Positions 24,159-32,582 of a stretch of 64,000 bases of DNA are shown here, piece by piece. The stretch comes from Alphaproteobacteria bacterium (lineage in GTDB: Bacteria > Pseudomonadota > Alphaproteobacteria > Rhizobiales > CAJQND01). Location of the stretch: assembly GCA_024227565.1 (NCBI GenBank), contig JAAEUE010000015.1:1-64000 (forward strand), in the 5' to 3' direction. Each line of letters opens with the position of its first letter. Position 1 is the stretch's first letter. The position numbers and the translations under genes were made by a program. The notes under the pieces were generated by a model. It made no database searches. It was not told the origin of the DNA and saw only the letters and a program-made list of their open reading frames with translations.

Positions 24159-25310
24159 ATGAAAATCAGAATTGTCCGCTTTCTGCTCGCCGTCCTTGCA
24201 TTCTGTGTTGTTAGTGGGGCGGCACTCAGCGCGTCAAAGGAAATTGGCCCTGAAAAGTGGCGCATCTCCTGCTTTGCCTACCGCGATGACAACCGCAACG
24301 GCCTCTACGACATGGCCGACCGGCCTTACGGCGGCCTGGTGGTTCAGATTGAGCGCCCGGACGGGCTCGTGGTTCAGGCAAAATCCAACATCTCTGGCTT
24401 TGCGAACTTCAACATGGCGCTTGGCAACGAAGAGAAGGGGCAAATCTATGAGGCCGGCGTGCACAAGGCCAAGGCGGTGCCGCCTAACGGTTGGGTCACC
24501 ACCTCTGAGGCGCGCCTGCAGGAGATCACGTTTGTAGAGCGCAAGAATGCCGGTGGACGCATGGTTGCCGGCAACAACTGCGTCCCCATGGGCGTTGCCC
24601 CGGTGCTGTTCATTGGAGGATCGGTTAAACGCAAGACGCCAGATCAGAATATCTCCGTTTCGGTGATCCCGGAAGGTCTGGGCGAGGTCAAACTGCGTTT
24701 GGACGATCTTGGAAACTACTACACAGTGGTGAAACCCGGGCGCTGGCGTGTGCGGGTGGTGGATGAGGCGAGCGGTGTGACCATCGAACGGGAGGTTCAC
24801 GTCAAGAGCCATCCGGTGGTTCTCTCCAAGATCGTTGAGTTTTCAGAGCCCAATGCGGCCGATAAACCGGTTTCCACCGTATCGTTTGACGATCTCACAA
24901 GCTCAGACACGCTGCATGAGATACCCTCCGGCTATGGCGGGCTGTTTTGGTGGAACTGGATCGCCACCCACCATAAATTCTATCGCGGCTCTGGATATGT
25001 GAACGGCACCATTTCGGCTGAATACATCGCCTACAACAGCTCCGGGCATCCCGCGGTGATGTGGACTGAGAAGGGCGAGACGTTCGACTTTTTGGGAACC
25101 TATATCAGCGTGGCGTGGCCGCGTGCTGAAAATGACTTCATCTATGTGAAGGCGTGGCGCGGCGAGACACTCAGGCACACAGACAAGCTGCGCCTGGAAA
25201 CCTCAGGCTCGGTCTATTTTCTCGGCAATTATGAAGGCATCACGAGGCTGGAATTCACGTCAGGCAATTACGAACGTATCGTGCTGGATGATTTCAGCTT
25301 CCGCAAGTAA
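24159..25310 (+). CDS. Secreted protein with SdrD-B-like N-terminal domain
   Basis: 383 residues with a signal peptide (cut near ALSA-SKE). Residues about 35-130 resemble SdrD-B/Cna-B-type Ig-like repeats: RDDNRNGLYDMADRPYGGLV has the DxNxxGxxD calcium loop and the gvxVxL strand pattern. A middle beta-rich part (155-235) follows. The C-terminal part (about 245-383) begins VSFDDL and has IPSGYGGLFWWNW and a terminal IVLDDFSF, a jelly-roll-like arrangement seen in secreted bacterial proteins. Probably extracellular or surface-bound; function unknown. The ribosome binding site is weak. Confidence 0.75.
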   Translation: MKIRIVRFLLAVLAFCVVSGAALSASKEIGPEKWRISCFAYRDDNRNGLYDMADRPYGGLVVQIERPDGLVVQAKSNISGFANFNMALGNEEKGQIYEAGVHKAKAVPPNGWVTTSEARLQEITFVERKNAGGRMVAGNNCVPMGVAPVLFIGGSVKRKTPDQNISVSVIPEGLGEVKLRLDDLGNYYTVVKPGRWRVRVVDEASGVTIEREVHVKSHPVVLSKIVEFSEPNAADKPVSTVSFDDLTSSDTLHEIPSGYGGLFWWNWIATHHKFYRGSGYVNGTISAEYIAYNSSGHPAVMWTEKGETFDFLGTYISVAWPRAENDFIYVKAWRGETLRHTDKLRLETSGSVYFLGNYEGITRLEFTSGNYERIVLDDFSFRK

Positions 25311-25432
25311 CCGGTGGGCGGCGCAGACGGAACCAAAGAGTGGGGGACGCGCCCTAGCAAAGAATTTGTGAACATACAAATCAAGCAGAACGCGTCACCT
25401 AGTGTGGCTTCCAGACTTGGGTTTCCGCTCAC

Positions 25433-25906
25433 CTATTGGGCGTCGGTGCCAGGTCCGCTACCACCGTTGGGACCGGGGCCCGGGCCGGCTCCTGCGTTGC
25501 CGTTGTTTCCGTTGTCGCCGCCGTTGTTGGCGCCTAAACCACGACCGGGTTCATCGGTGTTGCCATTCACGAAGACCGAATTGACACCGTTATCGCCGGT
25601 CGTATCTTCGCTGCTGCGGCCGATGGCGACCTTTTGCAAGATGACCTTTGAGCGCGCATCCATATGCGGGTTCAACTTGAGAGGAACACTCTGTTTTGCA
25701 GAAATCGAGCCTGCAGCAGGACAGGTGGGTTCAAGACGCAGCTTGCAGCAATAGCCATAGGATTGCGCGTCGATTTTCGCGCACATCTGGGCCACTGTGT
25801 CTGGGGTTGAAGCAGGAACCGCCTTAACCGGGTTCCACTCTACGTTTGCACCTAAAAAAACAAGCGCCGCTGTAATGCCAGCCGCGCCCCGTACGCCAAC
25901 TTTCAT
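25433..25906 (-). CDS. Small secreted protein with Gly/Asn-rich tail, unknown
   Basis: 157 residues starting at MKVGVRGAAG (25906); an ATG two codons earlier is equally possible. A weak signal peptide is followed by a Cys-containing block (QMCAKIDAQSYGYCCKLRL, then EPTC) with four or five Cys that could form disulfides, and by a C-terminal third rich in Gly, Asn and Pro (GLGANNGGDNGNNGNAGAGP). I recognise no family. It is convergent with the preceding secreted-protein gene. Confidence 0.55.
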   Translation of the reverse strand: MKVGVRGAAGITAALVFLGANVEWNPVKAVPASTPDTVAQMCAKIDAQSYGYCCKLRLEPTCPAAGSISAKQSVPLKLNPHMDARSKVILQKVAIGRSSEDTTGDNGVNSVFVNGNTDEPGRGLGANNGGDNGNNGNAGAGPGPGPNGGSGPGTDAQ

Positions 25907-25912
25907 ATGCAT

Positions 25913-26233
25913 GTTTTAACTCCAAACTAGGGTTACATGCCGCCCTCTCAATATTTAAACGCCTGGACAGATAAATTGTCAAGCATTCATCAAATTTTAA
26001 GGTTTTTCTATTTCGCGGCTTGGTTAATACAATTGCCTGAAAACTCCATTGGAAGAGTGGAGTGAAGTTTATGCAACGCACGCTTGTGTAAACTGAACAC
26101 CTCGATAGGTGATTTCTCCACTTTGAAATATCCAATATCGGATAACCGAACACAGCGGTTTTAACGGCAAACTTAAATCGGTAGGGGCGTTTTGGTGTCA
26201 CCATCCTCAGGTTGATTTTAACCGAGGGATATC
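25913..26233. other. AT-rich intergenic region between divergent genes
   Basis: About 320 bases, noticeably more AT-rich than the surroundings, holding the promoters of the small secreted-protein gene (leftward) and the 121-residue gene (rightward). Only the hairpin at 26205-26227 is clear. Confidence 0.5.
26205..26227 (+). promoter_or_regulatory. Hairpin covering a ribosome binding site
   Basis: CCTC-a-GGTT, loop GATTTT, AACC-GAGG. The right arm GAGG is the Shine-Dalgarno sequence of the gene starting at 26234 (5-base spacing), so folding would hide it. Confidence 0.4.
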
Positions 26234-26599
26234 ATGATCAAACTTCACATCACAGAACGCTGCGGTGCCCAGCCCGCGCGTAGCGTCCACAGCATCAATT
26301 GGCGCGAAGGCAAGCCCTGCACGGCACGTGACCTTATTCGCGCGCGGGTTTCCCGAGAGTTCGAGGCTCTGAAACCCACCATCACCCCTCACAGTCTTGG
26401 CCGGCACCTGGTTCAGTACCCACGCCATGCCGGATGCACGCTGCGTGATGCAGTTGGCCTGGCGCTGCGGGGCTTTGAACTTGAAGCGTTCTTCCTTGTT
26501 GTGGATGGAGAGCAGATCACAGAAGTCGATCAGCCCATAAACCTTGCCCCAACAAGCGAAGTAACGTTTCTGCGCATGCTGCCGAAACTGGCCGCTTAA
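26234..26599 (+). CDS. Hypothetical protein with MoaD/ThiS-like C-terminal pattern
   Basis: 121 residues, no signal peptide, no membrane segment. The last 40 residues (FFLVVDGEQITEVDQPINL, then APTSEVTFLRMLPKLAA) loosely follow the end of beta-grasp sulfur carriers (VNGexv-d--L-dGDeVtflPpv), but the Gly-Gly terminus is absent. A single conserved-looking CTARD block occurs near residue 29. The identification is weak and the gene may be lineage-specific. Its stop codon overlaps the stop of the convergent DUF4198 gene (TTAA). Confidence 0.5.
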   Translation: MIKLHITERCGAQPARSVHSINWREGKPCTARDLIRARVSREFEALKPTITPHSLGRHLVQYPRHAGCTLRDAVGLALRGFELEAFFLVVDGEQITEVDQPINLAPTSEVTFLRMLPKLAA

Positions 26600-27414
26600 G
26601 GCGCAGCCGGAACGCGGTAGGTGAATTGAGCCCAAAGGGTCTCCCACACCGGATCTGAGCGTGTTTTTTTTGCCTCCAGGGGCCGGATCACAACTGCGTC
26701 GAGCAGGTATTCGTAACCCGCCTGGGCCGGCACCAGAACCCGGCCCTCTGCGTTCGTTTTGAGCAGCCGCACGGACACTGTTCCGTCTGGTGCCTTTTCA
26801 AACACTTCAACCTGCGTGTTCGCCCGCGGCTTTGCCTGGTAGAGCAGGCGCACCGGAAAGCCAGCCTCCAGCGCATCAGTGTAGGGGTTGGCCTCAGCAA
26901 CGAACTCGGTCTCCAGGCCAACCGGCCCATCTTGCCCGCGTCCGTGGCCCACGGCCACAAGGCTCTTGGCAAAACGGCGGTATCTTTCCAGGAAATTGAC
27001 TTCCGGCAAGCCGCGGGCCTGGTGGGTTGCAAGAACGTCAGCAAAGCCTTTGTGACGGGCGAATTTTCCAAACTTCTCCCACTTCGTATAGCGCACATTG
27101 CTTTTGGTGGTCTGGTGCACGATCACCGCGAGGCCGGCGTTTGGCGCCTTCATTTGCAATGCTGGATCATCGCCCAACCGGCCTTCGACCTTGAGGGTCA
27201 CCCCGCCGAGTATGACATCGAAGCGGGCAAAATTACCGGGCAGATAAGCGTTGGTCGAACCGGCAAACTTTTGCCCCACCCGAAGTGCCGCCATTATCCT
27301 TTCGCCGGGTTCGACTGCATAGCGAACTGGTGCTATCCAGAACTCGTGAGAGAGAACTTGACCGGCGCTGGTAACCCACAGCAAAACAATAAAAGCGGAC
27401 AACGCAATACGCAT
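26596..27414 (-). CDS. DUF4198-family periplasmic protein, probable metal-uptake accessory
   Basis: 272 residues from MRIALSAFIVLLWV (27414); the frame is open further upstream but this Met gives a proper signal peptide cut before HEFW. Mature DUF4198 proteins typically begin with His-containing HxFW/HEFW and are linked to nickel and cobalt uptake (NikK is a member). The C-terminal half shows the carboxypeptidase-regulatory-like pattern GFPVRLLYQAKPRANTQVEV...TNAEGRVLVP. It is divergent from a HupE-type permease, with overlapping start codons. A metal-capturing or delivering role is inferred from family and context. Confidence 0.8.
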   Translation of the reverse strand: MRIALSAFIVLLWVTSAGQVLSHEFWIAPVRYAVEPGERIMAALRVGQKFAGSTNAYLPGNFARFDVILGGVTLKVEGRLGDDPALQMKAPNAGLAVIVHQTTKSNVRYTKWEKFGKFARHKGFADVLATHQARGLPEVNFLERYRRFAKSLVAVGHGRGQDGPVGLETEFVAEANPYTDALEAGFPVRLLYQAKPRANTQVEVFEKAPDGTVSVRLLKTNAEGRVLVPAQAGYEYLLDAVVIRPLEAKKTRSDPVWETLWAQFTYRVPAAP

Positions 27415-28594
27415 GAGAAAGTTCACCAATTTGCTAGAACCAGCCAGACTGGCATATGTCTGGGCCAAGTCAAGCGCCGTTCACCTGGTGGTGGCACTCG
27501 CGCTCATTGCAGGATTGGGAACGCAGCTTCATGCCCATGAGGTGAGGCCGGCGATTGCGGATGTCGAGATTGGTCCGGACGCGGTTCTCATAGAAATCAG
27601 GCTGTCGCTTGAAGCTTTTGTCGGGCGCGTGGATCTGCAAGGCCTGAGCGACACGGACAACTCTCCGCGTTCCGCCAGCTATGACGCCTTGCGCAAACTA
27701 ACTCCCGCGGCCCTCGACGCGGCCTTTCGCACCGTTTGGCCAGAACTGAGCGGAACCATCCACGTCTCCGCTGGAGGCCAGCGCCTCGTGCCGGTATTGA
27801 TTGACGCCAAGATTCCTGAAATCGGCAATGTTGCTTTGCCCCGCGACAGCCGGGTCAAACTGCGTTCTGAGCTGGTGGAAGGGGGCACCAAGGCGGTGGT
27901 GTTTGGCTGGAACGCAGAAAATGGGCCCTTGATTGTTCGCCAGACCGGCGGCGGAGACAAGGCTTATACCGGCTATCTGAAAGGCGGCCAGTTGAGCGCG
28001 CCAATGAGCCGCGATGGAACGGCCGGCCAGGGGGCACTAAAGACCTTTCTGCACTACATTGTTATCGGGTTTGAGCATATTGTTCCAAAGGGATTGGATC
28101 ACATCCTGTTCGTGCTCGGGCTTTTCTTCTTTGCGTTGCACGTTCGCCCGCTTTTGATCCAGGTGACTGCTTTTACACTGGCCCACACCATAACGCTTGC
28201 GCTTGCCTCGCTGGGGGCCGTCACCGTTCCGGCATCCATCGTTGAACCACTCATCGCGGCGTCAATTGTGTATGTGGCCGTTGAGAACATATTCGGCAAC
28301 CAACTCAACCTGTGGCGGACGGCTGTGGTGTTTGGGTTTGGCTTGCTTCACGGCCTCGGATTCGCCTCCGTTCTGAACGAGGTGGGCCTGCAATCTGCTC
28401 AGTTTGCCGTGGGTCTCATTGGGTTCAACGTTGGTGTGGAACTGGGGCAGCTTGCAGTGATCGCTGCCGCGTTTGCCCTGATCGGGTTGCCGCTGGGGAA
28501 AAAGCCCTGGTACCGGACCCGGATTGCGCTGCCCTGTTCAGTGCTCATTGCACTGGTGGGAGCGTTCTGGTTCGTCGAACGGGTGGTTGGATAG
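27413..28594 (+). CDS. HupE/UreJ-family membrane protein
   Basis: 393 residues: a signal sequence ending near LHA-HEVRP, a periplasmic beta domain (about 45-200), then six or so transmembrane helices (from about 205). The permease part has GFEHIVPKGLDHILFVLGL, the His/Asp/His metal motif of HupE_UreJ proteins, and FGFGLLHGLGFASVL. HupE/UreJ proteins transport nickel or cobalt. The start ATG (27413-27415) overlaps the CAT of the divergent DUF4198 start (27412-27414), leaving no intergenic space, so one or both promoters must lie inside the opposite gene. Confidence 0.85.
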   Translation: MRKFTNLLEPARLAYVWAKSSAVHLVVALALIAGLGTQLHAHEVRPAIADVEIGPDAVLIEIRLSLEAFVGRVDLQGLSDTDNSPRSASYDALRKLTPAALDAAFRTVWPELSGTIHVSAGGQRLVPVLIDAKIPEIGNVALPRDSRVKLRSELVEGGTKAVVFGWNAENGPLIVRQTGGGDKAYTGYLKGGQLSAPMSRDGTAGQGALKTFLHYIVIGFEHIVPKGLDHILFVLGLFFFALHVRPLLIQVTAFTLAHTITLALASLGAVTVPASIVEPLIAASIVYVAVENIFGNQLNLWRTAVVFGFGLLHGLGFASVLNEVGLQSAQFAVGLIGFNVGVELGQLAVIAAAFALIGLPLGKKPWYRTRIALPCSVLIALVGAFWFVERVVG

Positions 28595-28602
28595 GGCGCT
28601 GC

Positions 28603-29160
28603 TCAGGTACGCTTCAAAAACAATACCTGGGTCTCGCCATACCCGCGCTTGTCGAGCATCTCGAAACCGCCGGGTATTTCAATTTCGGCCTTGGCCGTTT
28701 CCTCCAACACACACAGCGCGGAGGGGTTGAGCCATCCATTCTCAGCGGCAGACAACAATGCTTTTTCGCCCAACCCTTTGCCATAGGGCGGGTCGGCGAA
28801 CACCAAATCGAATGGTGTCATGCCCTGCAGCTTGCCTAGCCGCATAGCGTCGCGCCGCCAGATCTTGCTCACGCCAGTGGCGCCCATGGCCTCAACATTT
28901 TGGCGAATGAGGGCTCGGGCGCTTGATGCCTCTTCGATGAACAGGGCATAGGTTGCGCCGCGGGAGAGGGCTTCCAGGCCCAGCGCCCCGGTGCCCGCGA
29001 AAAGGTCTAAAACCCGCCCGCCTTCGAGCTCAAAATCTTCAACGCCATGGGCGAGGATGTTGAACAGGGCCTCACGCGTACGGTCTGACGTGGGGCGGAT
29101 GGCTTGGGATTTCGGACCGGCCAGGGCCAGGCCCCTATGGTTTCCGCCGACGATGCGCAT
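28603..29160 (-). CDS. rsmD: 16S rRNA (guanine(966)-N2)-methyltransferase
   Basis: 185 residues. Opens MRIVGGNHRGLALAGPK and RPTSDRTREALFNIL, both typical of RsmD; the SAM motif is VLDLFAGTGALGLEALSRGA and the catalytic motif FADPPYG. It methylates G966 of 16S rRNA. The start lies inside the 3' end of the upstream pseudouridine synthase gene (26-base overlap), a common pairing in Hyphomicrobiales. Confidence 0.93.
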   Translation of the reverse strand: MRIVGGNHRGLALAGPKSQAIRPTSDRTREALFNILAHGVEDFELEGGRVLDLFAGTGALGLEALSRGATYALFIEEASSARALIRQNVEAMGATGVSKIWRRDAMRLGKLQGMTPFDLVFADPPYGKGLGEKALLSAAENGWLNPSALCVLEETAKAEIEIPGGFEMLDKRGYGETQVLFLKRT

Positions 29161-30085
29161 GTGGCTTTCCGCCTTTGGGCGCGCGCCGGGTTGCCGGTTT
29201 GGCGTCGCGCCGCGGTTCTGTTTTGGAGGGGCGCCGGGTCTCTAATTTGGAGGCGTGCCGGGTCTCTGGTTTGGAAGAATGCCGGGCCTCTGTTTTGGAG
29301 GGGCGCCTGGTTTCTGATTTGGAGGGCTGCCGGGTTTCTGGTTTTTCAAGCCGAGGTCCCAACTGTTCGCGCATGGTGCGGCGCGGAATTTCCCTCACTT
29401 CGCCGCGTTCCAGATCGCCGAGCTGAAACGGTCCATACGAAATCCTGATCAGCCGGTTAACCTGCAATCCCAGATGCTCCAGCACCTTCTTGATCTCGCG
29501 GTTCTTGCCTTCGCGCAGAGACATGGCAATCCACACATTGGCACCTTGAACCTTGTCGAGCCGTGCATCGATTTCGCCGTAGTGCACCCCCTCGATCACA
29601 ATGCCCTTTTTCAGCTGGTCCAGAACCGCTTGTTCGATCTTGCCATGAGCCCGCACACGGTAGCGCCGCACCCAGCCGGTGGACGGCAATTCCAACTCCC
29701 GGGACAGCGCGCCGTCATTGGTGAGCAGCAACAGGCCTTCAGTATTTAAATCCAATCGCCCGATGGAAATCATCCGCGGCAGCTCTGGCGGCAATTTCTG
29801 GAAAACCGTGGGGCGTCCTTCTGGGTCCTTGTGGCTGGTCACCAGACCCGATGGTTTGTGATAGCGCCACATGCGCGTGGTTTCCGCTTCGGGCAGGGCG
29901 GTGCCGTCTACCTGAATTTTGTCGCCTGCGTGCACAAGAAAGGCCGGTGTGGTCAACACTTTGCCATTGACCTTAACCCGGCCGTCCTCGATCAACCGCT
30001 CCGCATCGCGCCTGGAGCATACCCCGGCGCGCGCAATGCGCTTGGCGATGCGCTCGCCTTTTGGTTCTGTTGCCGTTTCTGTCAT
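29135..30085 (-). CDS. RsuA/RluB-type rRNA pseudouridine synthase
   Basis: 316 residues. An N-terminal S4 RNA-binding domain (ERIAKRIARAGVCSRRDAER, about 10-60) precedes the catalytic domain with GRLDLNTEGLLLLTNDG, whose Asp is the nucleophile. SLREGKNREIKKVLEHLGL is the conserved late motif. The last 75 residues are a highly basic tail made of degenerate octapeptides such as SKxETRRP, unrelated to catalysis and probably RNA-binding. It is closest to RluB/RsuA types; the target uridine (23S 2605 or 16S 516) cannot be fixed from sequence. Confidence 0.9.
   Translation of the reverse strand: MTETATEPKGERIAKRIARAGVCSRRDAERLIEDGRVKVNGKVLTTPAFLVHAGDKIQVDGTALPEAETTRMWRYHKPSGLVTSHKDPEGRPTVFQKLPPELPRMISIGRLDLNTEGLLLLTNDGALSRELELPSTGWVRRYRVRAHGKIEQAVLDQLKKGIVIEGVHYGEIDARLDKVQGANVWIAMSLREGKNREIKKVLEHLGLQVNRLIRISYGPFQLGDLERGEVREIPRRTMREQLGPRLEKPETRQPSKSETRRPSKTEARHSSKPETRHASKLETRRPSKTEPRRDAKPATRRAPKGGKPHAHRRRKP
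29213..29340 (-). repeat. Degenerate 24-bp coding repeat
   Basis: About five copies of a 24-base unit encoding (K)xETRRPSK-like octapeptides in the C-terminal tail of the pseudouridine synthase. Units have diverged at third positions, so this is an old or selected expansion. Confidence 0.75.
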
Positions 30086-30142
30086 GCCCTCTCATAGCAA
30101 AGCTCTTGACCTTGTCCACCGCTTAAGCGCATGAGGCGGGCC

Positions 30143-30586
30143 ATGTCTGAGTTTATGGATATGGCCTTGCGTGAGGCAGAGGCGGCTGCAGAGCGCGGCG
30201 AGGTTCCTGTTGGGGCCGTGCTGGTGGGCGCAGATGGGGATGTTTTGGCCCAGAACGGCAACAGGGTGCTAGAGCTTGCCGACCCCAGCGCGCATGCCGA
30301 ACTTCTTGTTATTCGCCAGGCTGTACAGCGCCTGTCTTCTGAACGTCTAACCGGATGCGATCTCTATGTAACGCTGGAGCCGTGCCCCATGTGCGCCGGG
30401 GCTATCTCGCTGGCCAGGGTCCGGCGGCTGTATTACGGCGCCGAAGACCCCAAAGCCGGAGGCGTGGATCATGGTCCCCGGGTGTTCAGCCATGCCACCT
30501 GCCATCACGCACCAGAGGTTTATGGCGGGCTGCAGGCGGCTGCATCATCGCAGATGCTGAAACAGTTCTTCAAAGCGCGCCGATAA
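30143..30586 (+). CDS. tadA: tRNA-specific adenosine deaminase
   Basis: 147 residues; converts A34 to inosine in tRNA-Arg(ACG). Zinc ligands and proton shuttle are seen in PSAHAELLVI (His, Glu) and LEPCPMCAGAI (two Cys). The GEVPVGAVLV opening is typical. The ATG at 30143 is chosen over the ATG at 30131 because GAGG lies 6-7 bases before it; the longer form only adds MRRA. It is convergent with the patatin gene and divergent from the pseudouridine synthase. Confidence 0.95.
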   Translation: MSEFMDMALREAEAAAERGEVPVGAVLVGADGDVLAQNGNRVLELADPSAHAELLVIRQAVQRLSSERLTGCDLYVTLEPCPMCAGAISLARVRRLYYGAEDPKAGGVDHGPRVFSHATCHHAPEVYGGLQAAASSQMLKQFFKARR

Positions 30587-30607
30587 GGCTTTATCAAAAG
30601 TGTGGGG

Positions 30608-31450
30608 CTATCCCCCATGCGCTTTAATCGCCGCCTCCAGCGCGCGCTTCAGTTCTTCCTTGGCCGGTTTCGCCGCGGCCATGATGTCTCGCACCTTGAA
30701 AAACTCCCCGGCGCGGAACTCATCGACGTCAGGGTAAATGTAAATCTCCGGGTTCACCTTCTCACGCCTGAGTTTGATGATCTGGTGTTGCATTACGTAA
30801 ATTGACCTGAAGGCACGTGTGAGATTGGAAGCGGCCTCATTGTCTTCTTCGCTCAGCCGCCCACCGGTTACGTCAATTGCAACGATCAAGTCTGTGCCGT
30901 CCGCAACGTGTTCAAACGGAACCGGATTGCTCATGGCGCCGTCTACCAGCGTGCGTCCCTTCAGTTTTGGGGCCTGAATCAGGCCGGGTAGCGCCATGCT
31001 CGCGGCAACCGCCTCGCGAAGGTCGCCGCTCGTGATCGCCACTTCTTCCTGAACCGTAAGGTCGGTTGCGATGATGGTCAGTGGAATCTTTGTCTTGTTC
31101 ACCTCACTTGCCGTCTTCTTAGGCAATATGAGGTTTGCCAGGGTGCTACCTTCGATCAGCACCTTATTGAACGATTTTACGTCGAACAGTTCCCAAACAT
31201 TCGTATCCGGGTTGGAAAACAGGCGCCGAGCTGCGTCGATGCGGTTGCCCAACACTGAAATCGTGTGTTCACGGATCTCCTTGCCGGTCAAGCCTGAAGC
31301 ATATCCCGCTCCCACCAATGCCCCGAAACTGGTGCCCGCAATGCGCGTCGGCTTCAGGCCCAGTTCATCGAACGCCTCAATCATGGGAATGTGGGCAATG
31401 CCGCGGGCCGCACCGCCGCCCAGGGCCAGTCCAATGCGAAGATCGCTCAT
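30608..31450 (-). CDS. Patatin-like phospholipase
   Basis: 280 residues from MSDLRIG (31450), preceded by AAGGAGG. The Ser-Asp dyad hydrolase motifs are present: LALGGGAARG (oxyanion hole), GTSFG (nucleophile Ser in GxSxG) and VDGAM (DGA). An HVADGTDLIVAIDV segment is typical of the bacterial RssA-like group. It probably hydrolyses acyl ester bonds of phospholipids at the cytoplasmic side. It overlaps the upstream phosphotransferase gene by four bases (ATGA), indicating an operon. Confidence 0.92.
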   Translation of the reverse strand: MSDLRIGLALGGGAARGIAHIPMIEAFDELGLKPTRIAGTSFGALVGAGYASGLTGKEIREHTISVLGNRIDAARRLFSNPDTNVWELFDVKSFNKVLIEGSTLANLILPKKTASEVNKTKIPLTIIATDLTVQEEVAITSGDLREAVAASMALPGLIQAPKLKGRTLVDGAMSNPVPFEHVADGTDLIVAIDVTGGRLSEEDNEAASNLTRAFRSIYVMQHQIIKLRREKVNPEIYIYPDVDEFRAGEFFKVRDIMAAAKPAKEELKRALEAAIKAHGG

Positions 31451-32529
31451 GCGCCGGCCCTCCTTGCATAATCCCAAGCCACTTTGGCAATCGGCCCCAC
31501 CAGAGCCTCCATGGCTGCCGCGTTGGGGTTGGCTGCCGTGCCGTCGCGCACCCGGCCCACAATGCCCTGGTAGATCGCCGCCAGGCGGAAGAAATTATAG
31601 GCGAAATAGAAATCGAAATTAGGGATTTCATCGCGGCCAGTGCGGGCGCAATAGGTTGCCGCATACTCTTCGATTTCCGGGATGCCAAGCGCTTTCAGAT
31701 CGTGCCCCACCAGCGAGCCCACGCCAGCCACCCCATCACCCTGGGGCATGCGCCATTGCATCATGTGGTAGGTGAAATCGGCTATCGGATCTCCCCGGGT
31801 GCAGAGCTCCCAGTCCAGCACCGCCAAAATGCGCGGTTCGGTGGGGTGCAGAATGGCGTTGTCCAACCGGAAGTCCCCATGCACGATGGTGGGCGCATTG
31901 TCAGCCGGGCAGGCGCCGGGCAGCCAGGCAATCAGGTTGTTCATTTCCGCAACTTCAATCTCGGTCGAGGCAATGTACTGCTCTGACCAGCGTTTGATCT
32001 GGCGTGCCACATAGCCTTCCGGCCGGCCGAAGTCGGAAAGACCTGAACCCTCAACATCTATGCTGTGCAGCCGGGCGATGGTGGCGTTCAGGGTGTCGAA
32101 AATAGCGGCCCGCTCGGTGCGGGAGACGTCTGGAATATGCGGGTTCCAAATCACCCGGCCGTCGACGAAGTCCATCACATAGAACATGGTGCCGACGATC
32201 TCATCATCGTCGCACAGCAAATGCGGCCGGGCCACCGGGAAGCCCTGTGCATGGAGCGCTGAGATCACCTTGAACTCCCGGTCCACCGCATGGGCAGACG
32301 GCAACAGTTTGCCCGGCGGCTTTCTGCGAAGAACATAGGCGCCAGATGCAGCGCTGATCTTGTAGGTGGGATTGGATTGACCGCCCTTGAACTGCTCAAC
32401 GCTGATGGGGCCGGCAAATCCGTCAATATGCTCCGTCAGATAGGCTTCAAGCTTGCGCTCATCGAAGGTGAGCGCTTCGGCAACGGGCTTGGTGCCTTCA
32501 TAGGCGGCTTGGCGGCTGTTTTCTGTCAT
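31447..32529 (-). CDS. Phosphotransferase of the APH/choline kinase-like family
   Basis: 360 residues; the start could be up to seven codons longer. Kinase-like fold: FKGGQSNPTYKIS (Gly-rich loop), YVLRRKPPGKLLPSAHAVDR (ATP-binding Lys region), HGDFRLDN (catalytic Asp) and LDWELCTRGDP (metal Asp). This subgroup (ACAD10/11 N-terminal-like) is often linked to acyl-CoA dehydrogenases and hydroxyacyl phosphorylation. The substrate here is unknown. Operonic with the patatin gene. Confidence 0.88.
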   Translation of the reverse strand: MTENSRQAAYEGTKPVAEALTFDERKLEAYLTEHIDGFAGPISVEQFKGGQSNPTYKISAASGAYVLRRKPPGKLLPSAHAVDREFKVISALHAQGFPVARPHLLCDDDEIVGTMFYVMDFVDGRVIWNPHIPDVSRTERAAIFDTLNATIARLHSIDVEGSGLSDFGRPEGYVARQIKRWSEQYIASTEIEVAEMNNLIAWLPGACPADNAPTIVHGDFRLDNAILHPTEPRILAVLDWELCTRGDPIADFTYHMMQWRMPQGDGVAGVGSLVGHDLKALGIPEIEEYAATYCARTGRDEIPNFDFYFAYNFFRLAAIYQGIVGRVRDGTAANPNAAAMEALVGPIAKVAWDYARRAGA

Positions 32530-32582
32530 TGTGCTCAGAACCATACTCAATCAGCGTTGTCAGGCAAATGACATTACTCTGG

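Noticed and set aside
30131..30142. Longer tadA start at the ATG at 30131
   Set aside because: No ribosome binding site precedes it; GAGG lies correctly before the ATG at 30143. Not fully excluded.
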